Part shown: in pieces, positions 6,982-14,981 of the stretch | How the letters are laid out: each line of letters opens with the position of its first letter | Numbering within the stretch: position 1 is the stretch's first letter | NCBI GenBank assembly: GCA_001689495.1 | Contig: LUJS01000045.1 | Span: forward strand, 1-19,414 | DNA from: Bacteroidales bacterium M8 | GTDB taxonomy: Bacteria > Bacteroidota > Bacteroidia > Bacteroidales > Muribaculaceae | Length of the DNA: 19,414 nt | Direction: 5' to 3' | Position numbers and translations under genes: made by a program | Notes under the pieces: generated by a model | Databases searched by the model: none | Seen by the model: the letters and a program-made list of their open reading frames with translations, nothing else | Told to the model about the DNA's origin: nothing

Positions 6982-7200
6982 GTGGCGACTAAAGAGAACA
7001 GCAAGGGCTTTCTGCTCAGGCTCGACCCGGCCACGATGAAGCTGGTCGAAGCATGGGCCGCGCGCGAGTTCCGCAGCGTCAACGGACAGCTGCAGTGGAT
7101 AATCCACGACTCGCTGCGCCGCCACGGCCTGCTGAAGCCGCAGGCCGACGACGTCACGCCTACCGACAACGATACAGAATCCGAAAACACCTTACCATAA
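6982..7200 (+). CDS. Arc-like ribbon-helix-helix DNA-binding protein
   Basis: The 72-aa protein starts at a GTG (6982), since no in-frame ATG follows the upstream stop. The N-terminal strand GFLLRLDP is followed by a helix (ATMKLVEAWAAREF), the turn RSVNGQ and a second helix (LQWIIHDSLRRHGLL). This is the arrangement of Arc/MetJ ribbon-helix-helix repressors. The C-terminal 20 residues are an acidic, Thr/Asp-rich tail. It lies 12 nt after the SPFH gene and 12 nt before the pectinesterase gene. The likely role is a small transcription regulator acting with or on the SPFH operon; the target is unknown. Confidence 0.78.
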   Translation: MATKENSKGFLLRLDPATMKLVEAWAAREFRSVNGQLQWIIHDSLRRHGLLKPQADDVTPTDNDTESENTLP

Positions 7201-7212
7201 AAAAACCAGACA

Positions 7213-8172
7213 ATGAGAAACCGAATCCTTACAATCCTCTCCCTCCTTCTGCTCGTCCCGGCCTTCGTCGCCACGGCTGCCGAGGCACCGACCCGCATCG
7301 TCGTGGCTGCCGACGGCACCGGCGACTATGCCACCGTGGCCGAGGCCGTGCGCAAGGTGCGCGGCGACATGGACGACCCCGTCACCATATTCATCAAGAA
7401 CGGCGTCTATCGAGAGAAAATCCTGATGAACGCCACCGCCAACAACCTGACCCTCGAGGGCGAGAGCGCCGAGGGCACCATCATCACTTGGGACGACTAT
7501 GCCTCGCTGCGCAACATGGGCACCTCGGGCTCGTATACATTCAAGGTCGAGGGCAACAACATCACCTTCAGGAACCTGACCATCGAGAATGCCTCGGGCA
7601 ACAAGGGTCAGGCCGTGGCGCTGCACACCATCGGCGACAGGCTCACGTTTGTCAACTGCCGTTTTCTGGGCAATCAGGACACGCTCTATACCGGAGGCCG
7701 CGGGGCGCGCCTCTATTTCGAGGAGTGCTATATCGAGGGCACCACGGACTTTATCTTCGGCTCGGCCACGGCGCTGTTCAACCGCTGCCACATCCACGGC
7801 AAGATGGACTCATACATCACGGCCGCATCAACGGCCGCCGAGAATCCCGTGGGCTATGTGTTCTATCAGTGCAAGGTGACCGCCGCGCCCGATGTCAAGG
7901 CCCTCTATCTGGGGCGTCCGTGGCGACCCAACGCATCGACATTCTACATCGAATGCGAGCTCCCCTCGGCCATACATCCCGCCGGATGGCACAACTGGGG
8001 CAAGGCATCGAACGAGGCCACGGCCCGCTATGGCGAATACGGCTGCACCGGCGAGGGAGCCGCGCAGGAGAGCCGCGTGGGATGGCGCAAGAAACTCGGC
8101 GCCGACGAGGCCGCACGCCTTGTCAGCCCCGAATACCTCTTCGGCCGCACGCTGAGCTGGAAGCCTTTCTGA
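7213..8172 (+). CDS. pectinesterase (carbohydrate esterase family 8)
   Basis: The 319-aa protein has a signal peptide (about 1-23, ending ATAAEA), so it acts in the periplasm or outside the cell. It is a right-handed beta-helix pectin methylesterase with all signature motifs. These are GQAVAL (Gln133), QDTLY (Gln155, Asp156), DFIFG (Asp179) and YLGRPW (Arg235, Trp237). Asp156 and Asp179 align with the acid/base and nucleophile, and Arg235 with the substrate-binding arginine. It would remove methyl esters from homogalacturonan, exposing it to lyases. Length fits a single catalytic domain. It starts 12 nt after the ribbon-helix-helix gene, so it may share the SPFH promoter. No other pectin enzyme is in the window. 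Confidence 0.95.
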   Translation: MRNRILTILSLLLLVPAFVATAAEAPTRIVVAADGTGDYATVAEAVRKVRGDMDDPVTIFIKNGVYREKILMNATANNLTLEGESAEGTIITWDDYASLRNMGTSGSYTFKVEGNNITFRNLTIENASGNKGQAVALHTIGDRLTFVNCRFLGNQDTLYTGGRGARLYFEECYIEGTTDFIFGSATALFNRCHIHGKMDSYITAASTAAENPVGYVFYQCKVTAAPDVKALYLGRPWRPNASTFYIECELPSAIHPAGWHNWGKASNEATARYGEYGCTGEGAAQESRVGWRKKLGADEAARLVSPEYLFGRTLSWKPF

Positions 8173-8183
8173 CACAAATACAC

Positions 8184-8219
8184 GCAGACACCTATGCACA
8201 GCTGTGGACGGGTGTCTGC
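8184..8219 (+). terminator. hairpin after pectinesterase, likely terminator or attenuator
   Basis: GCAGACACC (8184-8192) and GGTGTCTGC (8211-8219) pair perfectly over 9 bp around an 18-nt loop. ATTTCT follows, a weak T-tract. It lies 11 nt after the pectinesterase stop and 33 nt before the next ATG, so it may stop or reduce read-through into the phosphatase gene. Confidence 0.55.
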
Positions 8220-8252
8220 ATTTCTATACCGTAACATCACCAACCGGCATAT

Positions 8253-9035
8253 ATGAAAGATCAGTATAACGGCCCTACCCTCGACGAGGTGACGGCTCTG
8301 GCACGCAGGGCCGGGGAGGCCGCCCTACGCCACTTCAGGCACAACGATACGCTCGAGATGCACAACAAGCTCAACGACAGCGACATTGTCACCTCGGCCG
8401 ACAAGGAGAGCGAGGAAATCATCACGGGCTATGTCCGCGCCCGCTATCCCGACCACGCCATCCTGTCCGAGGAGTCGGGCGAGACAGCCGGGACTTCCGG
8501 ATTCCGCTGGGTCATAGACCCGATAGACGGCACCACCAACTTCTTCTCGGGCATCCCAGTGTGGGGCGTCAGCATCGGTGTCGAGCACGAGGGCAAGACG
8601 GTGATAGGCGTGGTCTACCTGCCCGCCCTCGACGAGATGTTCTGCGCCGTGCGCGGCGAGGGAGCAAGCCTGAACGGCACCCCCATACATGTCTCGGACG
8701 AGACGGCGCTGTCGCGCTCGGTGGTGGCCACAGGCTTTCCCGTAGACAAGGACAGGAATCCCGACAACAACCTTGACAATTTCTCGCGAATCATGCCCCT
8801 CGTGCGCGACGTAAGGCGTCTCGGCTCGGCTGCTGCAGACCTGTGCTATACGGCCGCCGGATTCTTTGGCGGATACTGGGAGATGAACCTGCACGAATGG
8901 GACGTCAATGCCGGGATGCTGATACTCGGCGAGGCGGGCGGCACCTGCACGCGATTCCGCCCCGACCGCGGGGTCTCGATAGTCTGCGGCAATCCGGCCA
9001 TACACCGCCGTCTGTCCTCGTTGCTCGAGGGCTGA
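8253..9035 (+). CDS. inositol monophosphatase family phosphatase (SuhB/CysQ-like)
   Basis: The 260-aa cytoplasmic enzyme carries the complete metal-binding set of the family. It has the segment ILSEESGE (Glu73, Glu74), the DPIDGTTNF signature (Asp89, Asp92, Gly93, Thr94) and the late EWDVNAG motif (Trp216, Asp217). Members are lithium-sensitive, Mg2+-dependent phosphatases of inositol phosphates, 3'-phosphoadenosine nucleotides or related sugars. The sequence alone does not settle the substrate, and a lone SuhB-type housekeeping role is as likely as CysQ. The gene follows the pectinesterase hairpin and has no clear promoter of its own. Its stop codon is 4 bp from the stop of the convergent susD-like gene. 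Confidence 0.9.
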   Translation: MKDQYNGPTLDEVTALARRAGEAALRHFRHNDTLEMHNKLNDSDIVTSADKESEEIITGYVRARYPDHAILSEESGETAGTSGFRWVIDPIDGTTNFFSGIPVWGVSIGVEHEGKTVIGVVYLPALDEMFCAVRGEGASLNGTPIHVSDETALSRSVVATGFPVDKDRNPDNNLDNFSRIMPLVRDVRRLGSAAADLCYTAAGFFGGYWEMNLHEWDVNAGMLILGEAGGTCTRFRPDRGVSIVCGNPAIHRRLSSLLEG

Positions 9036-9039
9036 CGGG

Positions 9040-10761
9040 TCACCACCCGGGATTCTGCGTCAGGTTGGGATTGCGATCCATCTCGACCAGCGGTATGGGC
9101 CACAGCTCGTGGCGCGGCTGATAGGTGCGGGTGTACATGAGGTCGCCGAATATGTCGCGGGCATCTTTGACCGAAGCCTCGAGCAGTCCCCAGCGGCGCA
9201 GGTCCCAGTATCGCTGACCCTCGCCAGCCAGCTCGAAGGCGCGTTCGCGGCGTATGCGCCGGGCCGTCTCATCATGGTCACCCTCGGGTATGTCGGGCAT
9301 CCCGGCGCGGGCGCGCACCTTGTTGACCTCGGCTACGGCGAGGTCCTGACGGCCCGTCTCGTTATAAGCCTCGGCCAGCATCAGCAGCACGTCGGCCAGA
9401 CGTATCAGCGGGAACTCGTAGGGCGTGCGGGTGTACTCGCCCCAATATCCGTCAAGATTGCCAGTGGGTATCCACTTGCGCCAGAAATAAGAGTTCCACC
9501 CCTCCGAGTTGCGCATGAAAGCCATCGCCTCCATCGGCGCGCCACCCGCCGTGGGGTCGGCAAAGACAAACTGCTTGTCGCGGGGCACGGACCCGGCGTC
9601 GGTGCCGAGATAATGCGAATAGGGGGTTATGATGTTGAGGCACAGGCGCGGATCGCGGTTGCGATAGGCGTCCATGACGCGCGTGGTGTCGCAGTCGAGC
9701 AGGTCGGTGACGCGCGTGCTGCCCTGATCAATGGCCACGCTGAGCAGGCGGCGGCGCTCCTGAGGCGAGGCGGCGTCATAGCCGGGAAAGACGTCGTCCC
9801 AGCAGAAGGGCGTGCCGTCGGGATACTCGTACATGTCGGCGAGCGTCACCGAGGGGACAATGCGGTTGGAGGCGATGAGGCGCATGGTCGACTTGTTGCC
9901 GAAATATGACACGATGTCGAGCGCATAGCCCGCCACGTTGCCGTCGAGCGACTGGATGGAGAATATCATCTCGTCGCTGTGACGCCCGTTGTAGAGTCGG
10001 AACAGGTCGCCATAGTCAGGGTGCAGCGAATAGCCGTAGTCGGCGTTGAGGTCATTGACAATCTCCTCGAAGTCTGCCCGGGCCTCGTCCCACATCCCCG
10101 CAAACAGATACACCTTGCCGCGCAGGGCGTATGCGGCGCCGCGGGTGGCGCGGCCCAGATCGGCAGCGTCCCACCTGACGGGCAGCGAGGCTATGGCGGC
10201 CCCGAGGTCGTCGAGTATGCGACCCCGCAGCTCGTCGGCGGTGACGCGCGGATTGTCGAGGGTGGCAAACTCCTTGTTGATGTCGCACGTCTCGTCATAA
10301 TAGGGCACCCCGCCCCAGCACTGCAGCATGCGGAAGTATGCCATGGCCCTGAGGAAACGCGCCTCGCCCGTGACCCGCGAGATCGTCTCGGGGCTAATGT
10401 CCATCCCCGCCACGCCGCGCATCACGGTGTTGCAGCGGTGCACCAGCTCGTAGAGATACTGCCAGTGATTCTGCACGCCGCCGCTGCCCGAGGCAAACGA
10501 CGTGCCGCGCGACACGTCGGCCCACGGCGAGGTGCCGTCGGCCAGATCGCCGCACATCTCGAACGTGAACTCCATGCCAAAGCACCACGGCTCTTTCATG
10601 GCGGCATAGAGGCCTATCGCGGCCTGCCGGGCGTGGACTTCGGTCTTCCAGAAGGTGGCGTCAGACATCTGGTTGCCGGGTGTATAGTCGAGCGACTCGC
10701 ACGAGACGGCAAGCAGCGAGGCCGCCGCAAGCAGGGGCAATAACATCCTTTTCATCTTCAT
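9040..10761 (-). CDS. SusD/RagB-family surface nutrient-binding lipoprotein
   Basis: The 573-aa lipoprotein has a signal ending LAVSC with Cys21 as the lipidated residue. N-terminal family features are TFWKTEVHARQAAIGLYAAM and a tetratricopeptide-like helical body. Typical C-terminal features are RRERAFELAGEGQRYWDLRRW and an ending of LWPIPLVEMDRNPNLTQNPGW type. SusD-like proteins sit on the outer membrane as a lid over a SusC transporter and bind glycans or peptides. The gene starts 6 nt after the SusC-like stop, so the two form one operon, and it is full length. No glycoside hydrolase, sulfatase or surface glycan-binding protein follows, so the substrate is unknown. Confidence 0.95.
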   Translation of the reverse strand: MKMKRMLLPLLAAASLLAVSCESLDYTPGNQMSDATFWKTEVHARQAAIGLYAAMKEPWCFGMEFTFEMCGDLADGTSPWADVSRGTSFASGSGGVQNHWQYLYELVHRCNTVMRGVAGMDISPETISRVTGEARFLRAMAYFRMLQCWGGVPYYDETCDINKEFATLDNPRVTADELRGRILDDLGAAIASLPVRWDAADLGRATRGAAYALRGKVYLFAGMWDEARADFEEIVNDLNADYGYSLHPDYGDLFRLYNGRHSDEMIFSIQSLDGNVAGYALDIVSYFGNKSTMRLIASNRIVPSVTLADMYEYPDGTPFCWDDVFPGYDAASPQERRRLLSVAIDQGSTRVTDLLDCDTTRVMDAYRNRDPRLCLNIITPYSHYLGTDAGSVPRDKQFVFADPTAGGAPMEAMAFMRNSEGWNSYFWRKWIPTGNLDGYWGEYTRTPYEFPLIRLADVLLMLAEAYNETGRQDLAVAEVNKVRARAGMPDIPEGDHDETARRIRRERAFELAGEGQRYWDLRRWGLLEASVKDARDIFGDLMYTRTYQPRHELWPIPLVEMDRNPNLTQNPGW

Positions 10762-10767
10762 CGTCGG

Positions 10768-13700
10768 TCAGAATGTAATGTTGAGGCCCAGCGAGTACTG
10801 GCGCACGGCGGGATAGCCCACGCCGGCGTCGACCTCGGGATCGAGCCCCGGAAAATCGGTTATGGTAAAGAGGTTGTCAAAGCTGGCATAGAGCCTGAGG
10901 TCGCTGACAAAAAACTTGCGTGTGAACGACCGAGGCACCGTGTATCCCACCCTGAGATTCTTGCAGCGCAGATAGGCGGCGTTGTGCACGAAGGCGTCGC
11001 TGGCTATGTTGTTCTGCGAGTTGGCGCTGTTGCGCAGGCGGGGATACTTCGAGTCGTAGGGATTGTCTGGGGTCCATGCGTTGTCGGTGATGTCTTTGAC
11101 AAGCGACTGGCCCATCACGGTCACGAACCTGAATGCCTGATTGTTGTAGTAGACCTGATAGTCGCCCACGCCCTGCAGCAGCAGGCTCAGGTCGAATCCC
11201 TTCCACTCGGCGCCGAGCGAGATGCCATACGTCAGGTTGGGCAGCGAGCCGCCGCCAATCTCCACGCGGTCGTCGTTGTCGAGCGACCCGTCGCCGTTGG
11301 CGTCGGCAAAGAGAAAGTCGCCGAGCTCGGGACGCGGGAATGTCGAGAAGTATTCGGGATTGCGGTCCACGAGCGCCTGCACGTGGTCGAGGTCCGACTG
11401 ATCACGCACGATCCTGTCTACGGTCATGACGTAGAGCTGATTGGCCGGACGCCCCTCCTGTATCTTGTAGACGCCGTTTATCGAGGCCACGTCGCCGCGA
11501 AATCGGGTGACGCGGTTGCGCACGTAGCCCAAGTTGAACCCGGCGTGATACGAGACGTTGCCTATGCGGTCGCGCCAGTCTATCGAGAGCTCGAAGCCGC
11601 GGTTGTTGACGCGCCCGGCGTTCTGGTCGGGCACCGCCGAGGTGCCGTGCTCGAGCGGCGCGGGCAGGGTGATGAGTATCCCCTTTGTCGACTTGTCGTA
11701 GATGTCAATGGACCCGCCGAGGCGGTTGCCCAGCACCGAGAAGTCTATGCCGACGTTGGCCATGCAGGTCTTCTCCCACGACATCGACGAGTTTGACAGG
11801 ATGGTCTGCGCGAATCCGCCCGCGATGTTGCTCCCCAGCACGTAGCCCTGAGTGGCAAAGAGCGACTGATACATATAGTATGTCGTGGTCGAGTTGTTGC
11901 CCAGCGTGCCGTACGAGGCGCGCACCTTCAGGTTGTCGAGCCATCCGCGCGAAGCCTGCATGAAGGCCTCCTGCGACAGGCGCCAGCCCGCCGACACCGA
12001 GGGGAACCAGCCCCAGCGGTGGCCGGGGGCGAACCTCGACGACCCGTCGGCCCTGAGGTTGGCCTCGAGCAGATAGCGGTCGTCCCAGTTCAGGTTGACG
12101 CGCCCGAAATAAGACCGCATGGCCCACTCCGTATAGTTGCCCCCGGTATTACCGTTGGTCGTGGCGGCGTCGAGCGAGGTCATCGAGTCGTCGATGAGGT
12201 CGTATTTCATGAAGTTCTCGGTCTCATACTTGTCATACTCCTGACTCATGCCGGCCAGAACGTCGAGCCCGAAGCGACCCGCCTTGAGCGAGTAGGTGGC
12301 CGTGAGTTCGGACGACCTGAACGTGTCGGCATAGTTGCGGCGGCGTATGTAGGTGCGCACCACACCCTCGCGTATCAGCACCGGACCGTCGGGTGTGAAC
12401 CTGAACAGGTCGCGGTCGGTGAGGTGATGCTCGACGCGGCGCGTCCAGTAGTTGTATGTGTACGAGCCGCGTATCACCAGCCCCTTGAAGGGTCGCACCA
12501 CGGCATTGAGCCGGGCCACGGTGCGGCGCGTCTTGGTGGGGAAGTCGTCCTTGTAGAACCACTGTCGGCGATAGGGGTTGAAGTTGCTGACGTTCTCCTC
12601 CTCGGGATTCTGTATGCCTCCATACAACCCCGTGACAGGGTCGTATAGAGTCATGCCCGGCACGGTGTTGAACGCTCCCGACCCGAATATGACGTCGCCC
12701 CCGGCGGTGGCGTTGTCGGCCGACGGGTTGTTGGTGTCGATGTATCCGAACAGCTCGGTGCCCACCGAGAGCCACGGCTTGATGTCGACGTCGAGGTTGG
12801 CGCGCAGCTGATAGCGCTCGTAGTCGGTGTGATATACCATGCCCGGATTGTCGATGTATCCGAACGACACGTTGTAGCGGGCGCGACGTCCGCCGCCATA
12901 GACGGAGACATTGTGATTCTGCACCACCGACGGGTTGCGGTATATGTGGTCCTGCCAGTCGGTGTTGGGATATATGGTGGGATTGCGTCCCGCATCGTTG
13001 CGCCACTCGTCTATCTTGCCCTGCGAGAAGCGCGGGGCCTGCCCGTTGGCCACGAGGGCGGCGTTCTGTATCTCCATGAAGTCGGCATAGTCGGTGACGA
13101 GGTTGAGGCGCTTGGCCACCGTCTCGAACGATATGTTGCCGCTGTATGTCAGCCTCGGGGCCGACTCGACGCCGTGGCGCGTGGTGACCAGTATGACGCC
13201 GTTGGCCGCGCGCGAGCCGTAGATGGCCGACGAGGCCGCATCCTTGAGTATCGAGATGTTCTCGATGTCGTGCGGGTTGATGTCGCTCAGGGCTATTCCG
13301 GTCATGCCGTCGACCACCACCAGCGGGGCGGCGTCGTTGAGCGTGCCCTGTCCGCGCACACGTATCTTCTGCGCCTCATAGCCGGGCGTGTTGCCGCCGG
13401 CATTGGTGACGGTGAGGCCCGGAGCGAGTCCGGCCAGAGCGTTGGTGACGTTGGTGACGGGGCGGTCGGCCAGCGCGGCGGGGGCCACCGACGACACCGA
13501 GCCCGTCAGGTCGACCTTGCGCTGGGTGCTGTAGCCCACCACCACGACCTCGTCGAGCTGCGAGCGCGAGGGCTCGAGCACGACACGACAGTCGGCCGTC
13601 GAGGGGCCGACCGCGAGTGTCGCCTTGTCAAAACCTATGTAGTCAACGGTCAGCGTGAGGGTGTCGGGGAGGGAGTCGAACGAAAAACTGCCGTCGGCAG

Positions 13701-13866
13701 CCGTGAGGACGGTCCGGACGGGGTCTGTCCCCGCCGTGACCGTGGCGCCGATGACCGGGTCGCCCGACGGGTCGCTGACTATGCCCGACAGCGAGCGGGC
13801 GGCGACGGTGGGAGCCACGGCGGCCAGTGCGGCGAGGAGAATGGGAGCGGTCAGTATCTTGCACAT
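10768..13866 (-). CDS. SusC/RagA-family TonB-dependent outer-membrane transporter
   Basis: The 1032-aa protein starts at the ATG at 13866. The frame is open further upstream, but the promoter at 13894-13924 rules that out. Domains in order: a signal peptide (MCKIL to about residue 23), a carboxypeptidase-regulatory-like domain with SLSGIVSDPSGDPVIGATV, and the TonB-box-like stretch DEVVVVGYSTQ. Then come a plug domain with PLVVVDGM and IENISILKDAASSAIYGSRAAN, and a 22-strand barrel ending in QYSLGLNITF. It imports a ligand captured by the partner SusD across the outer membrane with energy from TonB. All family signatures look intact, including the RxxxANGVILVTT motif. No adjacent hybrid two-component or sigma/anti-sigma regulator is present. 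Confidence 0.96.
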   Translation of the reverse strand: MCKILTAPILLAALAAVAPTVAARSLSGIVSDPSGDPVIGATVTAGTDPVRTVLTAADGSFSFDSLPDTLTLTVDYIGFDKATLAVGPSTADCRVVLEPSRSQLDEVVVVGYSTQRKVDLTGSVSSVAPAALADRPVTNVTNALAGLAPGLTVTNAGGNTPGYEAQKIRVRGQGTLNDAAPLVVVDGMTGIALSDINPHDIENISILKDAASSAIYGSRAANGVILVTTRHGVESAPRLTYSGNISFETVAKRLNLVTDYADFMEIQNAALVANGQAPRFSQGKIDEWRNDAGRNPTIYPNTDWQDHIYRNPSVVQNHNVSVYGGGRRARYNVSFGYIDNPGMVYHTDYERYQLRANLDVDIKPWLSVGTELFGYIDTNNPSADNATAGGDVIFGSGAFNTVPGMTLYDPVTGLYGGIQNPEEENVSNFNPYRRQWFYKDDFPTKTRRTVARLNAVVRPFKGLVIRGSYTYNYWTRRVEHHLTDRDLFRFTPDGPVLIREGVVRTYIRRRNYADTFRSSELTATYSLKAGRFGLDVLAGMSQEYDKYETENFMKYDLIDDSMTSLDAATTNGNTGGNYTEWAMRSYFGRVNLNWDDRYLLEANLRADGSSRFAPGHRWGWFPSVSAGWRLSQEAFMQASRGWLDNLKVRASYGTLGNNSTTTYYMYQSLFATQGYVLGSNIAGGFAQTILSNSSMSWEKTCMANVGIDFSVLGNRLGGSIDIYDKSTKGILITLPAPLEHGTSAVPDQNAGRVNNRGFELSIDWRDRIGNVSYHAGFNLGYVRNRVTRFRGDVASINGVYKIQEGRPANQLYVMTVDRIVRDQSDLDHVQALVDRNPEYFSTFPRPELGDFLFADANGDGSLDNDDRVEIGGGSLPNLTYGISLGAEWKGFDLSLLLQGVGDYQVYYNNQAFRFVTVMGQSLVKDITDNAWTPDNPYDSKYPRLRNSANSQNNIASDAFVHNAAYLRCKNLRVGYTVPRSFTRKFFVSDLRLYASFDNLFTITDFPGLDPEVDAGVGYPAVRQYSLGLNITF

Positions 13867-13893
13867 CTGTGGAATGGATTCGGATAACGGATG

Positions 13894-13924
13894 CAAAGTT
13901 AACATCCTTGATACAGAGTGCAAA
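13894..13924 (-). promoter_or_regulatory. Bacteroidota-type promoter for the susC-susD-like operon
   Basis: On the minus strand, -33 TTTG (13924-13921) and -7 TAACTTTG (13901-13894) are spaced by 19 nt. The predicted transcription start falls about 20 nt before the ATG at 13866, which settles the choice of start codon. It lies in the 106-bp gap below the Cbp1-family gene. Confidence 0.75.
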
Positions 13925-13972
13925 GGTGTCGTAAACAGACTCACCGAATCTGTCAACGAGCGCACCGCGGGG

Positions 13973-14833
13973 TCAGTCGGACTGCACCACCAGATAGCCC
14001 GTGATCTGCCAGAAACGGTCGGGGTCGGTGATGACCAGCATGTGGTGGCCGGCGCTGTCGGCCATCTGGTACGAGTCGGCCGGATGGCGCGTCAGCAGCC
14101 TCGGCTTGCCACTGCCGCAGTCTATGGCGCGCAGGGTGCGGCGGTCGGCGGTGGCGAAGAATCCGGGGTCGAAGTCAGAGTCCATCAGGCGTGTCTTGCG
14201 CAGGAATCCTGTCTGGAGTATGCGGTGCTCGCGCAGCGACTTCTTGGAGGCCACGACATAGTGGCAGCGGTTCATCTCGGCCTCGATGCGTCCCGCCGAA
14301 CGCTCTACCGAGTCCTTGCGGCTGGTCACCTCGTCGATGGTGACGTTGAGCGAGTCGACGGCCGAGTTCAGGTCGGCTATGTGCTCGTTGGCCTCGCGCA
14401 GGCGCGAGCGCAGGGTGTCGATCTCGCGCGTCTGCGAGTCGAGCTGCTTCTTCATGGCGTCGATGGCGTCGGCCAGACTGGTCGAGAACAGCTCTGACTC
14501 GCGCAACTGCTCCTCGAGGCGGTCCAGCTGCTCGCGGCGCTGGCGCAGGGTGCTGCGCACGCGGGTTATGTCGCGCAGCAGGGCGTCGTGGGCTGCACGG
14601 CTCTCGGGCGACGAGGGCCCCGAGATGGACATGATGTTCTCGAGACGCTTTATCTCGTCCATCCCTTCCGAAATCTCCTTGACCAGCACGAGCAGGCGGT
14701 CGCGCTCCTCGAGCGCGGCTGCAAGCTCCTGACGCGAGGCCTCCATGAGGTCCTCGCGCGAGGCATCGGGCGTCTTGTCCGCGCACGAGACCAAGGCTGT
14801 CGACAAGACCGTGAGTATGAGAAACCTGTTCAT
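13973..14833 (-). CDS. coiled-coil lipoprotein of the Cbp1 (collagen-binding adhesin) family
   Basis: The 286-aa lipoprotein has the signal MNRFLILTVLSTALVSC (lipidated Cys17). A long heptad-rich coiled coil spans roughly residues 25-190, dense in Arg, Glu, Leu and Asp. A compact C-terminal domain follows, with the segment HYVVASKKSLREHRIL, LLTRHPADSYQM and the ending ITDPDRFWQITGYLVVQ. This arrangement matches from memory the family named after Bacteroides fragilis Cbp1, a collagen-binding adhesin. Many members are uncharacterised lipoproteins, so adhesion is not proved here. It is probably anchored to the outer membrane and faces the periplasm or cell surface. It is transcribed toward the susC-like gene but precedes that gene's own promoter, and is divergent from the histidine kinase. 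Confidence 0.78.
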   Translation of the reverse strand: MNRFLILTVLSTALVSCADKTPDASREDLMEASRQELAAALEERDRLLVLVKEISEGMDEIKRLENIMSISGPSSPESRAAHDALLRDITRVRSTLRQRREQLDRLEEQLRESELFSTSLADAIDAMKKQLDSQTREIDTLRSRLREANEHIADLNSAVDSLNVTIDEVTSRKDSVERSAGRIEAEMNRCHYVVASKKSLREHRILQTGFLRKTRLMDSDFDPGFFATADRRTLRAIDCGSGKPRLLTRHPADSYQMADSAGHHMLVITDPDRFWQITGYLVVQSD

Positions 14834-14864
14834 GTGTCGGGCGGGAGAAACGTGGTTGACGGTA

Positions 14865-14872
14865 CAAAGATA
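14865..14872 (-). promoter_or_regulatory. possible -7 box for the Cbp1-family gene
   Basis: TATCTTTG on the minus strand lies 31 nt above the ATG. A TTTG exists only 11 nt further upstream, too close for a standard -33 element, so the assignment is tentative. Confidence 0.4.
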
Positions 14873-14946
14873 CGAAAAATCGGCAAAATCAGCCCCAAGC
14901 GCGGATGAACGTCACGAATCCGTGAATCAACGACACGCCCCGCCAC

Positions 14947-14977
14947 TTGCCGATGTTGCTGACAATGCCTAATTTTG
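14947..14977 (+). promoter_or_regulatory. promoter-like element immediately before the histidine kinase gene
   Basis: TTG (14947-14949) and TAATTTTG (14970-14977) are spaced by 20 nt, fitting the -33/-7 pattern. The ATG at 14982 begins only 4 nt after the -7 box, so a message from this promoter would have no or almost no leader. Confidence 0.45.
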
Positions 14978-14981
14978 CGGC

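Noticed and set aside
9109..10743. Long plus-strand frames opposite the susD-like gene
   Set aside because: These are antisense shadows of a well-supported susD-like gene in GC-rich DNA.
12829..13887. Long plus-strand frame (352 codons) opposite the susC-like gene
   Set aside because: It is a shadow of the GC-rich susC-like coding frame, which has complete family signatures; the antisense product resembles nothing.
13867..13965. Upstream extension of the susC-like reading frame
   Set aside because: The promoter boxes lie inside it, and the signal peptide starts cleanly at the ATG at 13866.
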